Positions 45,209 to 57,715 of a stretch of DNA of 64,000 nt are shown one piece after another; position 1 is the stretch's first letter; each line of letters begins with the position of its first letter. Source of the stretch: Manihot esculenta (taxonomy: Eukaryota > Streptophyta > Magnoliopsida > Malpighiales > Euphorbiaceae). The translations under genes were made by a program, and so were the position numbers. The notes under the pieces are model-generated. The model worked only from the letters and a program-made list of their open reading frames with translations. It was not told the origin of the DNA and ran no database searches. The stretch covers positions 14,786,862-14,850,861 of the forward strand of contig NC_035168.2 in assembly GCF_001659605.2 (NCBI RefSeq), in the 5' to 3' direction.

Positions 45209-47990
45209 TGTAACAGCCCGGAAACCGGTACCCCTCTTGTAACGGCCCCAAACTGCTCAGCACTAGGATCCAGATCGGCTTAAGGCCGCCGGGACCCGTA
45301 GTAAGCCTCTATACAACCTGAACTCTAGGTAGAATCCCGTGCATGATCAAACTTTTCATAAAACTTAATCTTTGGTCTCATAAAAACCTTTAAACTTGTT
45401 TTCCTTACCTCAGCTTGACCTATGCATGAAAACATAGAACCTCATACCAAAAGGGGTCATCAAGCTTGCTTTAAAACGTATCCGCTTTGGGTCAAGGGAT
45501 TGGAACCCTTTCTTCCCTCACGGGCCATTCAAAACTCATAACATTTAAAACATTTTCTCAAGATCATGCATAACAAAAAAAGGGATTCACCAACATTCTA
45601 GGCAAAGCACAATTCTATACATCTCATGCTACAACACATGGCATATCTATACTTTTCTTAACTTGGCTCTATCTCTTTATACATTACTCTTTCTACTCAT
45701 TCACATCCCTTACATACATCAGGATTATACATCAAGTCCATCTATCATCATGTCCATAACTAAGCTATACAAGCAAACAAGCATATATAGCATATAAACA
45801 TAACATCTCTTTATCAAACTTGCTAAACATATACATGCTCTTCTTTACATTACTTTCTCTATATCCATAAACATATACATACAAGCATCTCTTATACATA
45901 AACAAAACACAACTAAGCTATTACAACCAAACATGGCAACCCATGCTTGAACCTCTTCTTTCCCCATAGCTCTATCTGACTTACTCTGGCTTACTTACTC
46001 TGGCCCTGCAAAACTGGGGTTAAGGGAATGGGGTGAGCTACAAGAGCCCAGTGAGTAGAAACAGAGAAAACAGTTCATTAATTATTTCATTTTATCATTA
46101 TTATTATTATTTAGTTTCTCCATTTTTTATGTTTATTATTATTATTTATTTTAAAGACATTTTATTTTATTCTTTCTTTTTCTTTCATGCTTTCATGAAG
46201 TGCAACACATCACAACTATAGCACAACAAACATCTCACTCCCGCTTGAGTTCACGCTAGCAATTCTCTTCCTCTCGCGGGTGCTTTTAGAGGGTTCATGA
46301 AACGTCCTTCCCCTCAGGGTTAGACATGACCCCAACATTCCCTCTGTCAAAACATGCCCCGAAGGAGCTCTCATAGGGCTTTCCTACATGTACTCGCCCG
46401 ATTGACAAAGACTCATTGACAGACTTGCGGGCTATTGAGGTCGCCTTGGTCCACCCATCTCATCATATACACAGCAAATTATGCAATGCGTCACCTTCGT
46501 GAAACTAATGCAATCATCCTATCACATACGAACATGGTGCATGGGCATGGTGAAACTAGTGCAATCATCCTATTACATAACATGATGTATGAGTATGCTT
46601 TAGGCATTTGATTTTCTTAAAATAAAAGATTAAGTTTAGTTCTACTCACCTGAAGCCACTGCTCAACAAACTCAGGGTCAACTAGCACTGAAGCTAGACA
46701 CCTCTCCTCAGGTCCAATCCTACACAGATGGACTCACATGAGGTACTAAACACATTCTAACATAGACATAAACATCTCCCCAAAAACCCCCTAAAACATC
46801 CTCTAAACATCACTGAAACATGCATAGAAAACAGCCATGAAAAGGCTGGACAGGCACTTTCGGCGGCACCTTCGGCAGCCGAAAGTCTCCTCCAGAGACG
46901 AAACTCGGGTAGGTTCGGCGGCACCTTCGGCGGCCGAACCCTCTCTCCAGAAACGAAAGTCAGACACTTTCGGCGGCCGAACATTGCCTTCGGCGGCCGA
47001 AAGTCTGCTTTCAAGCCAAAACTCAACTTTCGGGGATAAGGTTAGGCGGCCAAACCATGCATCCATAGGCATGTTCGGCGGCCGAAACCACCTTCGGCGG
47101 CCGAACCTGAGTTCATCCAGAACTCAGCCTTCGTGCATACCAGCCTCCCAAACCTCACAAAACAACCCCAAACTTCACATACTCTCTCCCAAGCATGCAT
47201 ACACACTCCCACAAGCAAAGAGAGCAAAGAAACTAGCTTAAACTCCTCAACACAACATCACATAACATACATTGGGCATAAAACCCACAAAAGCCTAAAC
47301 ATGCATATCTACCCATACTCAAACAATAAAACCTTCATAAAACTTCATAAAAACACTAGGGAAGCAAAGATCTACACTTACCTCTTGAAGATTGAGGGTG
47401 GCGTGATCTCTAACTCGGCGGTGTGGAGAATCCAAGCTCCAAAAGCTCCAAGCTCCCAAAACTTCGATCTAAGCTTAAAACTCTTCAAAATAACCATAAA
47501 AATTCATGAGAACATGAAGGAGATGAAGAAAAACATGAAAACGGCCAAGGAAGGACAAAAACTCACCTGAGCTCGGGAATGGGGAGAAAACTCTCCCATT
47601 TCCGATCTGAGGGCTCTTTATAGGTGGCCTGGTCAAAGACCTTCGGCGGCCTAACGTGCCCCCTAACCTCATGCATGTTCGGCGGCCGAACTTCACTTTC
47701 GGCGGCCGAACCTTGGCTCGTTCAAACAAGACTTTCGGAGGCCAAAAGCGCTCCCGAAACCTTTCCATGTTCGGCGGCCGAACTTCACTTTCGGCGGTCG
47801 AACCTGGCAAACGCCTCCTTGGTCTTTTCTCTTCAAAACTAAAAACCTTTCCTTTTCAAAACCATAAAACCCTTAAAAACATTTTAGAAAACCTTTTAGA
47901 AAACCCTTGCCATACCCCTCAAAAGGATCCGACACCCGAGATTCCACCGGACGGTAGGAATTTCGATGTCTGAACGAGCGGGGTCTTACA
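45209..47990 (-). repeat. 5' LTR of element H
   Basis: It is 2782 bp and homologous to 40310-43037. The TATA box on the minus strand is CTATAAAG (complement of 47616-47623). GCCGAA arrays lie at 46855-47110 and 47643-47810. An extra ~54-bp unit sits at about 46869-46923. Confidence 0.9.
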
Positions 47991-47995
47991 GGATT

Positions 47996-48707
47996 ACCCC
48001 AGTTTTAACCCTTACCCTTCTCACATGCCATACCCACCTTTCTACTCACTATACCCACAGTACCCTATGTACCCACCCCCATCTTTCTATCCAGGTACAG
48101 CAAACCCTAACCCAGGGGATGTTGCATCTCCTCCACCACCAGCAGAACCTATGGTCCCAGAAATCCAAGCACCTAAACCTAGCTCATCTGGAGGGAGCAA
48201 GGTCAAGATGACTGACTATTTGAAGTTGGATGCTCCTAAGTATGAAACAGGTGATGACCCGTTTGAGTACCTCAGGACGGTCAAGATGATAACAGATGAG
48301 TTAGGAGCAAATGACAGTAGAGCCATTCAAATGGCTGGGTTCACACTGAAATGCAAGAAGGCCCGAGAGTGGTTTAAAAACTATGTGAACCCGAGGTTGG
48401 ATAGCCTATCATGGGAGGAGTTTGCTAATGAGTTTGCAGGATGGGCTTTCCATGATAGTTCAAGGGAGTTGAAGATGATTGAGTTTCAATAGCTAAGGCA
48501 GACGGAGGAGATGAGTGTAGATGAGTACACAGATAGGTTCTTGGAACTTTTGCCGTTTGCAGGGCAAAATCTGGACACAGATCAGAAGAAGGCTAGGAGG
48601 TATATCATGAGGCTTCATTCCAGGTATTCCTCCTTGATCCATTCGAAGGAAAAGTCAGGCAGTCAGTTGCACAGCCTTCTGGTTCCAAGACCCCAGGTGG
48701 GGGAAAG
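47996..48707 (+). pseudogene. Element G gag, capsid part
   Basis: It resumes in frame after element H with a tyrosine/proline-rich stretch (MPYPPFYSLYPQYPMYPPP). Then comes the Retrotrans_gag-type domain: MTDYLKLDAPKYETGDDPFE, then AREWFKNYVNPRLDSLSWEE and SVDEYTDRFLELLPFAGQN. A TAG at 48490-48492, probably from CAG, stops it. A frameshift near 48640 separates it from the zinc-knuckle frame that starts by 48708. Confidence 0.85.
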
Positions 48708-51700
48708 TTGGACCCTTCTTCCTTGAGTTCAGCAGCTTCAGGCAGTAAGAGGTGGGGCAGTACCACCAAAAAGTCAAAGAAGAACAAGTTCTGGAACAAG
48801 ATCATGTCAGGTCTGAGATTAGGAGGTGGCTCGAGCTCAGGTGCAGACAGTGCAGTATGTATGAAGTGTGGGAAGCCGCACAAGGGAGTATGTCGGTTTG
48901 GGACAACAGCCTGCTTCAGATGTGGGCAGGAGGGACACATGGCACGGGAGTGTCCTAGGGCAGCTTTTATGGCACAGTCCCAGCAGACAGCTTCTGGTAG
49001 TGTGGCTCAGCCAGCAGCTCCAGCCTCAACTCAGGCTAGTGGCAGAGGCAGAGGGAAAGGGGCAGCCTCTTCTTCAGCGGGTTTCAGGGGTGAAGGTCCA
49101 TCAGCTCCAGCACGGATCTTCACCATGACACAGCAGGAGGCAAATGCATCAAACACCGTGGTGTCAGGTAATCTCATCATTGGTTGTTCGGATGTTTATG
49201 CCTTAATGGACCCTGGTGCATCTCATTCTTTTATTGCTCCGAGAGCCGTCGAGAGGTTGGGTTTGATGGTCTCTGGATTAGAGTGTCCTCTATGGGTCAG
49301 TGGACCCAAGTGTGATCCATCAGTGGTGGAGTCAGTCTGCCGGTTTAGTCCAGTTTTTATAGAGGGAAGATGCCTTCCAGCCAACCTAGTGGTTCTAGAT
49401 TTGACGGATTTTGATGTCATTCTAGGGATGGATTGGCTATCTACCCATGGTGATACCTTGGACTGCAGAGACAAGGTAGTCAGGTTCAGAGATCAGGATG
49501 GGTCAGAGGTTGTCTTCAGAGGAGATAGGAGGGGTACACCTAGAGGTTTGATATCAGCCCTACAGGCTCGTAGGCTACTCAAAAGGGGTTGTCAGGGTTT
49601 TCTAGCTCATGTGAGAGAGCTGGATAGTCATGTCAGAGAGCCCGCCTCAGTGCCCGTGGTCAGTGAGTTTTTAGATATTTTCCCAGACGAGCTGCCAGGT
49701 TTACCACCTGCTAAGGAGATAGAGTTCGAAATAGAGTTGATGCCTGGAACCAGACCGATCTCTATCCCTCCCTACAGGATGGCACCAGCTGAATTGAAAA
49801 AGCTTAAGGAGCAGTTGCAAGAGCTGGTAGATAAGGGCTTCATCCGACCGAGTACCTCGCCTTGGAGTGCTCCAGTGCTGTTTGTGAAAAAGAAGGATGG
49901 GTCCTTTAGACTTTGTATCGACTACAGGCAGTTAAACAAAGTCACTACCAAGAATAAGTACCCGTTGCCGAGGATCGACGATCTATTTGACCAGCTAGCA
50001 GGAGCAGGTTGTTTCTCCAAGATAGATCTGAGATCCAGGTACCATCAGTTGAGAATAAGAGAAGAGGATGTGCCGAAGACGGCGTTAAGAACCAGATATG
50101 GGCACTATGAGTTCCTTGTAATGCCGTTCGGGTTAACCAATGCCCCTGCAGCATTCATGGACCTCATGAACAAAGTTTTCAGTCAGTATCTGGATCACTT
50201 TGTTATTGTCTTCATAGATGATATCTTAGTGTATTCCAGGAATTCAGAGGAGCATGCCCATCATCTGAGGTTAGTCTTGCAGACCTTGAAGGAACATGGC
50301 TTGTATGCCAAGTTCTCCAAGTGTGAGTTCTGGTTGAGGAGCATTTCTTTCTTGGGGCATGTTGTATCAGAAAATGGAATAGAAGTGGACCCCAAGAAGG
50401 TAGAAGTTGTGGCTAACTGGCCTAGACCCACTACAGTGACGGAGATCAAGAGCTTCTTGGGTTTGGCAGGTTACTACAGGAGATTCGTTCAGGACTTCTC
50501 TAAGATTGCAGCTCCTATGACCAGACTGACTAAGAAGAACCAGAGGTTTGTATGGACTGACCAGTGTGAAGAGAGCTTTGAGGAGCTAAAGAAGAGGTTG
50601 ACTTCAGCACCGGTGTTAGCTCTGCCAACTAGTAACGAAGACTTCACAGTGTATTGTGATGCGTCCCGTGTGGGACTGGGTTGTGTGCTAATGCAGAATG
50701 AAAGGGTGATTGCTTATGCTTCTAGACAGCTGAAGAAGCACGAGTTGAATTACCCCACACATGACCAAGAGATGGCAGCGGTAATCTTTGCACTCAAGAT
50801 GTGGAGGCATTACCTTTATAGGGTAAAATGTGAGATCTTCACAGATCATAAGAGCCTGCAGTACATCTTGAGTCAGAGAGAGTTGAACCTGAGGCAGAGA
50901 AGATGGGTAGAACTGCTTAGTGACTATGATTGCAAAATTCAGTACCATCCGAGAAAGGCAAATGTTGTGGCAGACGCCCTAAGCCGAAAATCACTTGGCA
51001 GTCTATCTCATATCACAGCAGGGAGGAGACCGGTGGTGAAGGAGTTTCACAAGCTCATTAATGAAGGTCTACAGTTAGAGTTGTCTGGTACAGGTGCTTT
51101 GATAGCCCAGATGAGAGTGACACCCGTGTTTCTGGAGCAGGTGGCTCAGAAACAGCATGAGGACCCAGAGTTAGTAAAGATTGCCAAGACTGTTCAGTCA
51201 GGCAAGAATGATGAGTTCAGATTTGACAGCAAGGGGATCCTCCGCTATAGGAACAGATTGTGTGTACCAGATGACGTGGGGCTGAAGGGAGACATTATGA
51301 GGGAAGCTCATAATGCCAGATACAGTGTTCACCCTGGAGCCACCAAAATGTACCAGGATCTGAAAAGAGTTTATTGGTGGCCAGCTATGAAGAGAGAAGT
51401 GGCACAGTTCGCGTCCACCTGTGAAGTATGTTAGAGGGTGAAGCTGGAACATTAGAAGCCGGCTGGAATGCTTAACCCACTGCCGATTCCAGAGTGAAAA
51501 TGGGAGAATATAGCTATGGATTTCGTGGTGGGGTTACCGGCGGTGTCCAACAAATTAGACTCCATATGGGTGATTGTGGACAGACTGACCAAATCTGCTC
51601 ACTTCATTCCTGTCAGGAGTAACTACTCTGTGGACAAATTGGCGCAGGTGTTTATTGATGAAGTGGTCAGGTTGCATGGGGCTCCTGTTTCAATAGTGTC

Positions 51701-52553
51701 TGATAGAGGACCCTAGTTCACATCCAGGTTTTGGCGGAGTCTGCAGAATGCTATGGGTACCAGGTTGGATTTTAGCACTGCTTTCCATCCTCAAACGGAT
51801 GGATAATCAGAGAGGACCATCCAGACAGTAGAAGATATGCTCAGAATGTGTGTGCTAGATTTTGGCGGTTCTTGGAGGCAGCATCTACCTTTGGTGGAAT
51901 TTGCCTACAATAACAGCTATCATGCTAGTATAGGGATGGCTCCATATGAAGCTTTGTATGGAAGGAAGTGCAGATCGCCTGTTTGCTGGGAAGAAGTTGG
52001 AGAAAGGGCCTTGGCAGGCCCAGAGTTAGTAGAGATCACCAGCAGGGTGGTGCCCATTATCAGAGAAAGGATCAAGACTGCTGTGAGCAGGCAAAAGAGT
52101 TATGCAGATATCTGCAGAAGACAAGTAGAGTTTCAGGAGGGAGATTTGGTATTGCTCAAAGTGTCTCCTATGAAAGGGGAGATTCAGTTTGGGAAGAAAG
52201 GTAAGTTAGCTCCCCAGTACATCGGACCCTTTGAAATCTTGCAAAAGATTGAGAATGTATCATACAAGTTGGACTTACCTGCTTCAATGGAGAGAATCCA
52301 TCCGGTTTTCCATGTTTCCATACTACGGAAGTTTGTGTCAGATCCGGGCAAGGTTCTTAGTGAGCCTGATGTGGAGATCCAAGGAGATCTCACCTATGTT
52401 GAGCAGCCGGTGCGGATCTTAGACACGCAGATCAGAAAGCTGAGAAACAAGGAAATCCCGATGGTGAAAGTCCTTTGGAATCACCACAACATCGAAGAGT
52501 GTTCTTGGGAGACACAGGAGTCCATGCTCCAGCAATATCCTCATCTCTTCTAA
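48708..52553 (+). pseudogene. Element G Pol with C-terminal chromodomain, broken by stops
   Basis: Frame coordinates from 48708: zinc knuckles [12 protein letters not shown] and [14 protein letters not shown] (~51-82); aspartic protease DPGASHSF (~168-175, T replaced by P); RT with [17 protein letters not shown] (~395-411) and FIDDILVYS (~502-510); RNase H ([12 protein letters not shown], then [10 protein letters not shown]); integrase zinc part from ~870. After residue 908 the same frame goes on through stops at 51432, 51453, 51495, 51714 and 51804, with integrase motifs MDFVVGLPAV, VSDRGP and FHPQTDG. It ends with VRILDTQIRKLRN, then VKVLWNHHN and SWETQESM, a chromodomain. Such domains direct integration of chromoviruses to heterochromatin. 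All five stops are explained by one C-to-T or G-to-A change each. No natural start exists at 48708; it is the continuation of gag. Confidence 0.9.
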
Positions 52554-52639
52554 GGTGAGTGTTATGTGTTTTTGCATGAATGTCTGTGTTTTATGTTATG
52601 CATGTGCTAGTTGAGGAACATTTGGGGACGAATGTTCTT

Positions 52640-52652
52640 AAGGGGGGGAGAA
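52640..52652 (+). promoter_or_regulatory. Polypurine tract of element G
   Basis: AAGGGGGGGAGAA lies directly before the 3' LTR, preceded by GGGGACGAATGTTCTT. Confidence 0.9.
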
Positions 52653-54945
52653 TGTAATACCCGGCTAGACTCCGGTATCGGAATTCCTACCGTCCGGTGG
52701 AATCTCGGATGTCGGAACCCTCTAGAAGGGTAAAATCATGTTTTTATAAAATGTTTTCATGGATTTTATGCTTTTAAGTAAGAAAGAAATTGAGTTTTTG
52801 AATGAAAAAGACCATGGAGGCATTTCTAGGTTCGGCCGCCGAACATGGGATAGTTTAGGGGGGCAAGTTAGGCTTTCGAAGTGGCCCAGGTTCGGCCGCC
52901 AAACCTCATGTTCGGCCGCCGAACTTGCATGAGTTTTGGCTTCGCCTTCGGCTTCCGAAGGTGGCCTAGCTAGCCACCTATAAAAGGCCCCATGGCCGAA
53001 AAGGGGCAAGCTTTCTCCCCTATTTTCGGCCAACGGTGAGTCCATGCCCTCCCATGGTTGGTTTTGGTGATTTTCCTCAAATCTTTCAAGTTTTAACGAG
53101 TTCTAACTTGGTTTTGAAGAGTTTTGGAGCTAAGATCAAGTTTTGGAGCTTGGAGACCCAAGGAGCTAGATTTCTCCCATCTCCAAGTTTAGATCGCTTC
53201 CCCTCTCGATCTACAAGAGGTAAGAGTAGATCCTTAGCTCATTTCATGTTTTAAACAAGTTTTATGAAGTTTTTGTGGTAGAAATGCATGTTTAAGTTAG
53301 TTGTTTTGTTGTTAGGGTAAATGTTGAGTTTATGGGTAATGTATGTTGTTTGAGTTGCTTTATGTGTTTGTGTTGGGGTTTAGGATAGTTTGAGACCCCT
53401 AAATGCTTAGTGGTATGTGTATGCATGTTGTAGAATAGCTAAATGCATGTTTGATGGGTTTGGGAGGCAAAATGTGCATGTGGAGGCTGAGTTCTGCCCT
53501 TTGGAAGAACTCAGGTTCGGCAGCCGAAGGACTTTCGGCAGCCGAACCTGCCTGTGGAGGTAAGCTTTCGGCTGCCGAAACCTGCCCCCGAAAGCTGGAC
53601 TTTCGGCTCTAGAAGGGAGTTTCGGCCGCCGAAAGTGCCGCCGAACATGCATGAGTTTCGGCTCTAAAACCACTTTCGGCCGCCAAAGGTGCCACCGAAA
53701 GTGGCTGAGTTTCAGCTCTGTAGGGACTTTCGGCCGCCGAACCTGCCGCCGAAAGTGCCCTGTTCAGCCTTCCTTTGCATGTTTTCTATGATTGTTTTAA
53801 GGTATTTTAGGGGGTTTTTGGGGAATAGTTTAGAGTCATGTTCATGTATGTTTGGTCCCTCATTTGAGTCCACCTGTGTAGGTTCGGACTCGAGGAACCG
53901 AGGACCCCAGCAGTGAGATAGCTACTTCAGTGTCTTGTCAGAGCTAGCCTGAGGTGAGTAGAATGACTCTTTATGTTTCAAAGCAAATAATGAAAGTTTT
54001 AGCATGATTCACGCATCATGAATGCCATGAGATATATTAGGTTGTTTGCATTAGAATTCACGAATATGTTGCATTGCATAATGTAATGTTGATGTGGATG
54101 GGTGTTGAATGATCCATTAGCCCTCGTATGATGATATGATATGACATGGTATGGTATGGTATGTATGACCAGTGAGGCCCATTCTACGCCCCTGGTACTA
54201 TGTAATAGAAAGACCAGTGAGGCCCACGCTACGCCCCTGGCACTATTGGAATGTTATGTTATACTATGTAAGAGAAAGACCAGTGAGGCCCATGCTACGC
54301 CCCTGGCACTATTAGAATGTGTAGAGGGCTATTGGTGACAAGTCCATCCTTGATGTGATTTCTCTGTGATGTGATGCATTCCATGATAGCATGTATTTTA
54401 AATGTCTTATTATTCTGCTCACTGGGCTCTAGTAGCTCACCCCATTCCCTTAATCCCCCAGGTTTGCAGGTACGGGCTAGATCAGGAAGTCAGCAAGAGT
54501 AAAGTCATGTTTTATATAATAGTTAGTTGTGGACATGAGAAAGACATTGTAATGTAAAGTATAGTAATGTAATGTAATGTAAAGAATTGTATTGAGGATA
54601 GAATTGTGCTTGGCCCTATAGAATTGTTAATCCCTTTTTGATACATGATCTTTTAATGAAATATTTTTATGATGTTTTATGTAAAACCAAGCTTAATGTA
54701 TGATATGTTACCCTATTGGAGCATTTGATAAGGGCTTCAGTGTGGGGTTTTATAGTTATGAATTGTGCATGCACAGGTTGAGCTTGGTTAATGAAAGAAA
54801 AAGTTTAAAGTTTTATGTATATGTTTGATCATGTATGGGATTTAACAGGTATACAGGATGTATGTTAGGCTTGCTACGGGTCCCGGTGGCATTACGCCGA
54901 TCTGGATCCTAGCGCCGGTAGCGGTCCGGTTTCCGGATCGTTACA
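52653..54945 (+). repeat. 3' LTR of element G
   Basis: It is about the same length as the 5' LTR, with TATAAAAG at 52979-52986. TTCGGCCGCCGAA arrays lie at 52831-52925 and 53515-53755, and the ~66-bp tandem repeat at about 54167-54320. It has one fewer GCCGAA motif in the first array than the 5' LTR. Confidence 0.9.
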
Positions 54946-54950
54946 GCACA

Positions 54951-55610
54951 TTTCTATAACAGGGTAATTGAAGCATTACTGAAAAAGTATGGAGTCACTC
55001 ATTGTACCTCTAAAGCATATCACCCTCAGACAAATGGTCAAGTTGAAGTTTCCAATTGAGAAATAAAGTTAATTCTGGAGAAAACGGTCAATATAAATGA
55101 GAAGGACTAGAGCATTCGACTTGATGACACACTATGAGCATATAGGATGGCCTATAAAACTCCAATTGACATGTCACCATTCCGATTTGTTTATGGCAAG
55201 CCTTGCCATTTACCAGTAGATTTGGAATATAAAGCCTTTTGGGCGATGAAGTAATGGAACAACAATCTAAGTGAGGCAAGTTCTAACCGTAAATTGTAAT
55301 TGCAAAAATTAGAGAAAATAAGAAATGATGCATACGAGAGTGCAAGAATTTATATGGAGAAGACTAAAGTCTTTCACGACAAATCAATCTCCTAGAAAAA
55401 TTTTAAAGTGGTATCAAAAATTTTACTTTTTTATTCTCGCTTAAAATTATTTCTCAAAAAATTGAGAACTCGATGGATTGACCCATTCATAGTAATAAAG
55501 TCATTTCATTATGGAGCTGTTCAAATTCAAAGTACAGAAATTGAAAAAATTTCAAGGTAAATGAACATAGGCGCAAACCTTTTAAAAAGAATTTTAACTT
55601 AGAAATGGAG
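54951..55610 (+). pseudogene. Element A integrase, C-terminal half
   Basis: It resumes after GCACA with HFYNRVIEALLKKYGVTHCT, then YHPQTNGQVEVSN, then [20 protein letters not shown] and LRTRWIDPFIVIKSF, in order with element E. The catalytic glutamate of the D,D-35-E triad is in EVSN*EIK. Stops occur at several tryptophan, glutamine and arginine codons. Confidence 0.85.
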
Positions 55611-55679
55611 AAAATATGACATTTGAAGTACCAAATATCGATGCTTGAAGATAGGGAAGTCCGACCTAGGACAGTAAAG

Positions 55680-55712
55680 AAGGGCTCTAGTTGGGAGGTA
55701 ACCCAATGTGAC
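55680..55712 (+). other. Conserved Athila block after pol
   Basis: GGGCTCTAGTTGGGAGGTAA then CCCAATGTGAC matches GGGCGCTACTGGGAGGCAGC then CCAGATGAAG on the minus strand of element E (28560-28530). TGGG and CCCA can pair around AGG(T/C)A, giving a small hairpin. The block is non-coding and lies just after the integrase in both elements. Confidence 0.6.
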
Positions 55713-56101
55713 AGGCTTGCCCAAGCCTGTCCATTTCTTAACTATTTTAATTTAATTTTTATTTTTACTTTTTTATGTTTTATATTTTTGTTATTTCTAT
55801 TATCTTAAACCTTGGAGCTAATCATATTTTTCTAGACAGAACTAAGCTTCATAAAGTTCAAAAATGGGCTTTAATGGTTATTCAATATGTATACGGTAAA
55901 ATAATTTTTAACTTTACTTATTAGGCAAAGTTTTTTCTTCTTTCCTGACTCTCCTTGCAAGGTAAATTCATTTAATATTTAACTCTTCTTATCTTTTACT
56001 GTTTTGTTTTACCTCTCACTTTAAATCCTAAGTCTCTTCTTTCTCTTCAATTTACTCTCACGCCGTCAACTCCTCTCAACCCACACCTGCACACACTCTC
56101 T

Positions 56102-57715
56102 ATGGCAAGAACTAAGGCTGCCACCAACCAATCAGAATCTCCTCCGACCGCCATGACAGCGCCTAAACGATGCCGATAGAGCCCACCAGACCTAACTCGT
56201 GATGAACACACAGAAGCGCCATCGGTGAGAAATAAGAAAATTGAGAAGGAGACAACAACCTCAGCTATAGAATCACGATCAAAAGCCACCGCTCCACCAT
56301 TGGCGCCTTCTCCGATCACGACAAGAAGAGAAACCCGATCACAAGCTAAAGAAAAAGCTCCAATGTGCAACACCATACCTAAACCAGAAGAAGAAGAATG
56401 GAAAATGAAATTGGAAATCTTGGAGCAATTGAAATAAGACAAAGAGAACTCGAAGACCACCACTCTAATTTTAATATCCTCAATCGAAAGCAATAGTGAA
56501 AGTGAGGACACAAAATCATAACAAAGTGGTGAAGAGACTGAAATACCAGTGCATGAAGCCTATGATAACAACAGTAGTGAGGAAGTGCAACCTGTGTCTC
56601 CATTTAAAAAGAAAAAGAAAAAATAGATGCCACGAATTGTCAGTGGAAAGGTCAAGTACCTACCAATGAACATGAACTTCATAGTAATATTAATTTCAAA
56701 AGAGCCAACAAGGAAATGTATCAAGCTTTTCTCCATGCTGATATTTATCATTGCAAATGTGTTGATAATAGTGCTTTAAAAAAATTCAATCTATTTGATG
56801 ATGTTTATGAGTTGATTGATAATTTGTTGGAGAAAATGTTTTAAGATTAGTTGTTCATATACGTTGACTTGTGTAGGGAATTCTTTGTTATTTTTTAGTA
56901 CTCTTATGATGTTGAAAATCTCAATTTGAATACACCACTTGTCCGCTTTAGATTGAAAAATAAATTGATCCATTATTCCTTTACAAATTTTAATCTTGAT
57001 TTGGGTGTTTATGATAAAGCATATGTGAAAACAGCTGCCTGTTTGGAGTCTTTGTGTGATTATCCTACAGAATCGAGACCTAATATAGGTTTATAAAGAG
57101 TTAATAGGGAATTTTAAACTTAAATTTAAGGGTGATAAATCGAAAGCAAATAAAATTAAAAGCCCCATCCTTAGATATATCTATAGGTTCCTTTGTTATA
57201 CTTTTTTTTCAGAAAATAACAAAAATCTCACTAAACTAACCAAATATGAATTGTTCTTTCTTTGGTGTATGGTGAAAAAAGAATAAAAGGTGAATTTTGA
57301 ATTTTGGTTAGCCTCACAATTTAGAACTATTTCTTACACAAGGTGCGTCATTTACTTGGGTTCTGTGATTTCTATGTTAGTTACAAATATGGGTCTACTT
57401 GATGAACACAACACTGATTTGCACATTGCCGAGCACATACTTCCTCTGGATATTACTATACTTAACTCTATGGGCTTACTTTGCCTCAACGAGAGAAAAG
57501 AAATTATTTTTTGTCCTCCAAGTCTTATTATTCCTCCTCATACATGGCTATTTCATACTGAAGACAAGGCAAGCCCATCTACTTCAGCCCCTCCAAAATT
57601 CAATGAAAATGATAGACTACAAATGATTGAAGCAAAATTGAAGACTATTGATGCTAAACTTGATATCATACTCTCTCCCTTAGGGTTGCTTATACCCCAA
57701 GTACTCCCCGCTTGA
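56102..57715 (+). pseudogene. Element A env-position gene, decayed
   Basis: It begins ATG with MARTKAATNQSESPP, comparable to MARSKMMATGG at the start of the element E protein. A charged low-complexity part follows (TTRRETRSQAKEKAP, FKKKKKK). The globular part is shattered by stops and frameshifts. The last 141 codons (57290-57715) are open: FRTISYTRCVIYLGSVISML, then a C-terminal RLQMIEAKLKTIDAKLDIIL coiled-coil-like stretch matching RLDRIETRMNNVEHLLQIL of element E. Confidence 0.7.

Larger units (their letters stand above)
40310..47990 (-). mobile_element. Element H: non-autonomous chromovirus derivative inside element G
   Basis: This 7681-bp element on the minus strand has perfect GGATT duplications (40305-40309 and 47991-47995). 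The 5' LTR is on the right (45209-47990), the 3' LTR on the left (40310-43037), and the interior is only 2.2 kb. The LTRs share ends, TATA context (GGCCACCTATAAAG) and GCCGAA arrays with the element G LTRs, so H is a relative of its host. LTR identity is roughly 99.6% apart from a 54-55-bp length difference, so the insertion is young. The interior has gag ends and an RT relic but no working pol. Confidence 0.9.
37380..54945 (+). mobile_element. Element G: Ty3/gypsy chromovirus inserted in element A integrase
   Basis: The element is flanked by GCACA (37375-37379 and 54946-54950). Its LTRs of about 2293 bp (37380-39672 and 52653-54945) start TGTAATAYCCGGCTAGAC and end GGTTACA or CGTTACA. It has an initiator-Met primer site, gag, pol ending in a chromodomain, and a polypurine tract. 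Excluding element H, which sits in its gag, it is about 9.9 kb. The LTRs differ by a few percent, so it is older than elements E and H. The coding region carries stops, so it is inactive. Confidence 0.9.
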
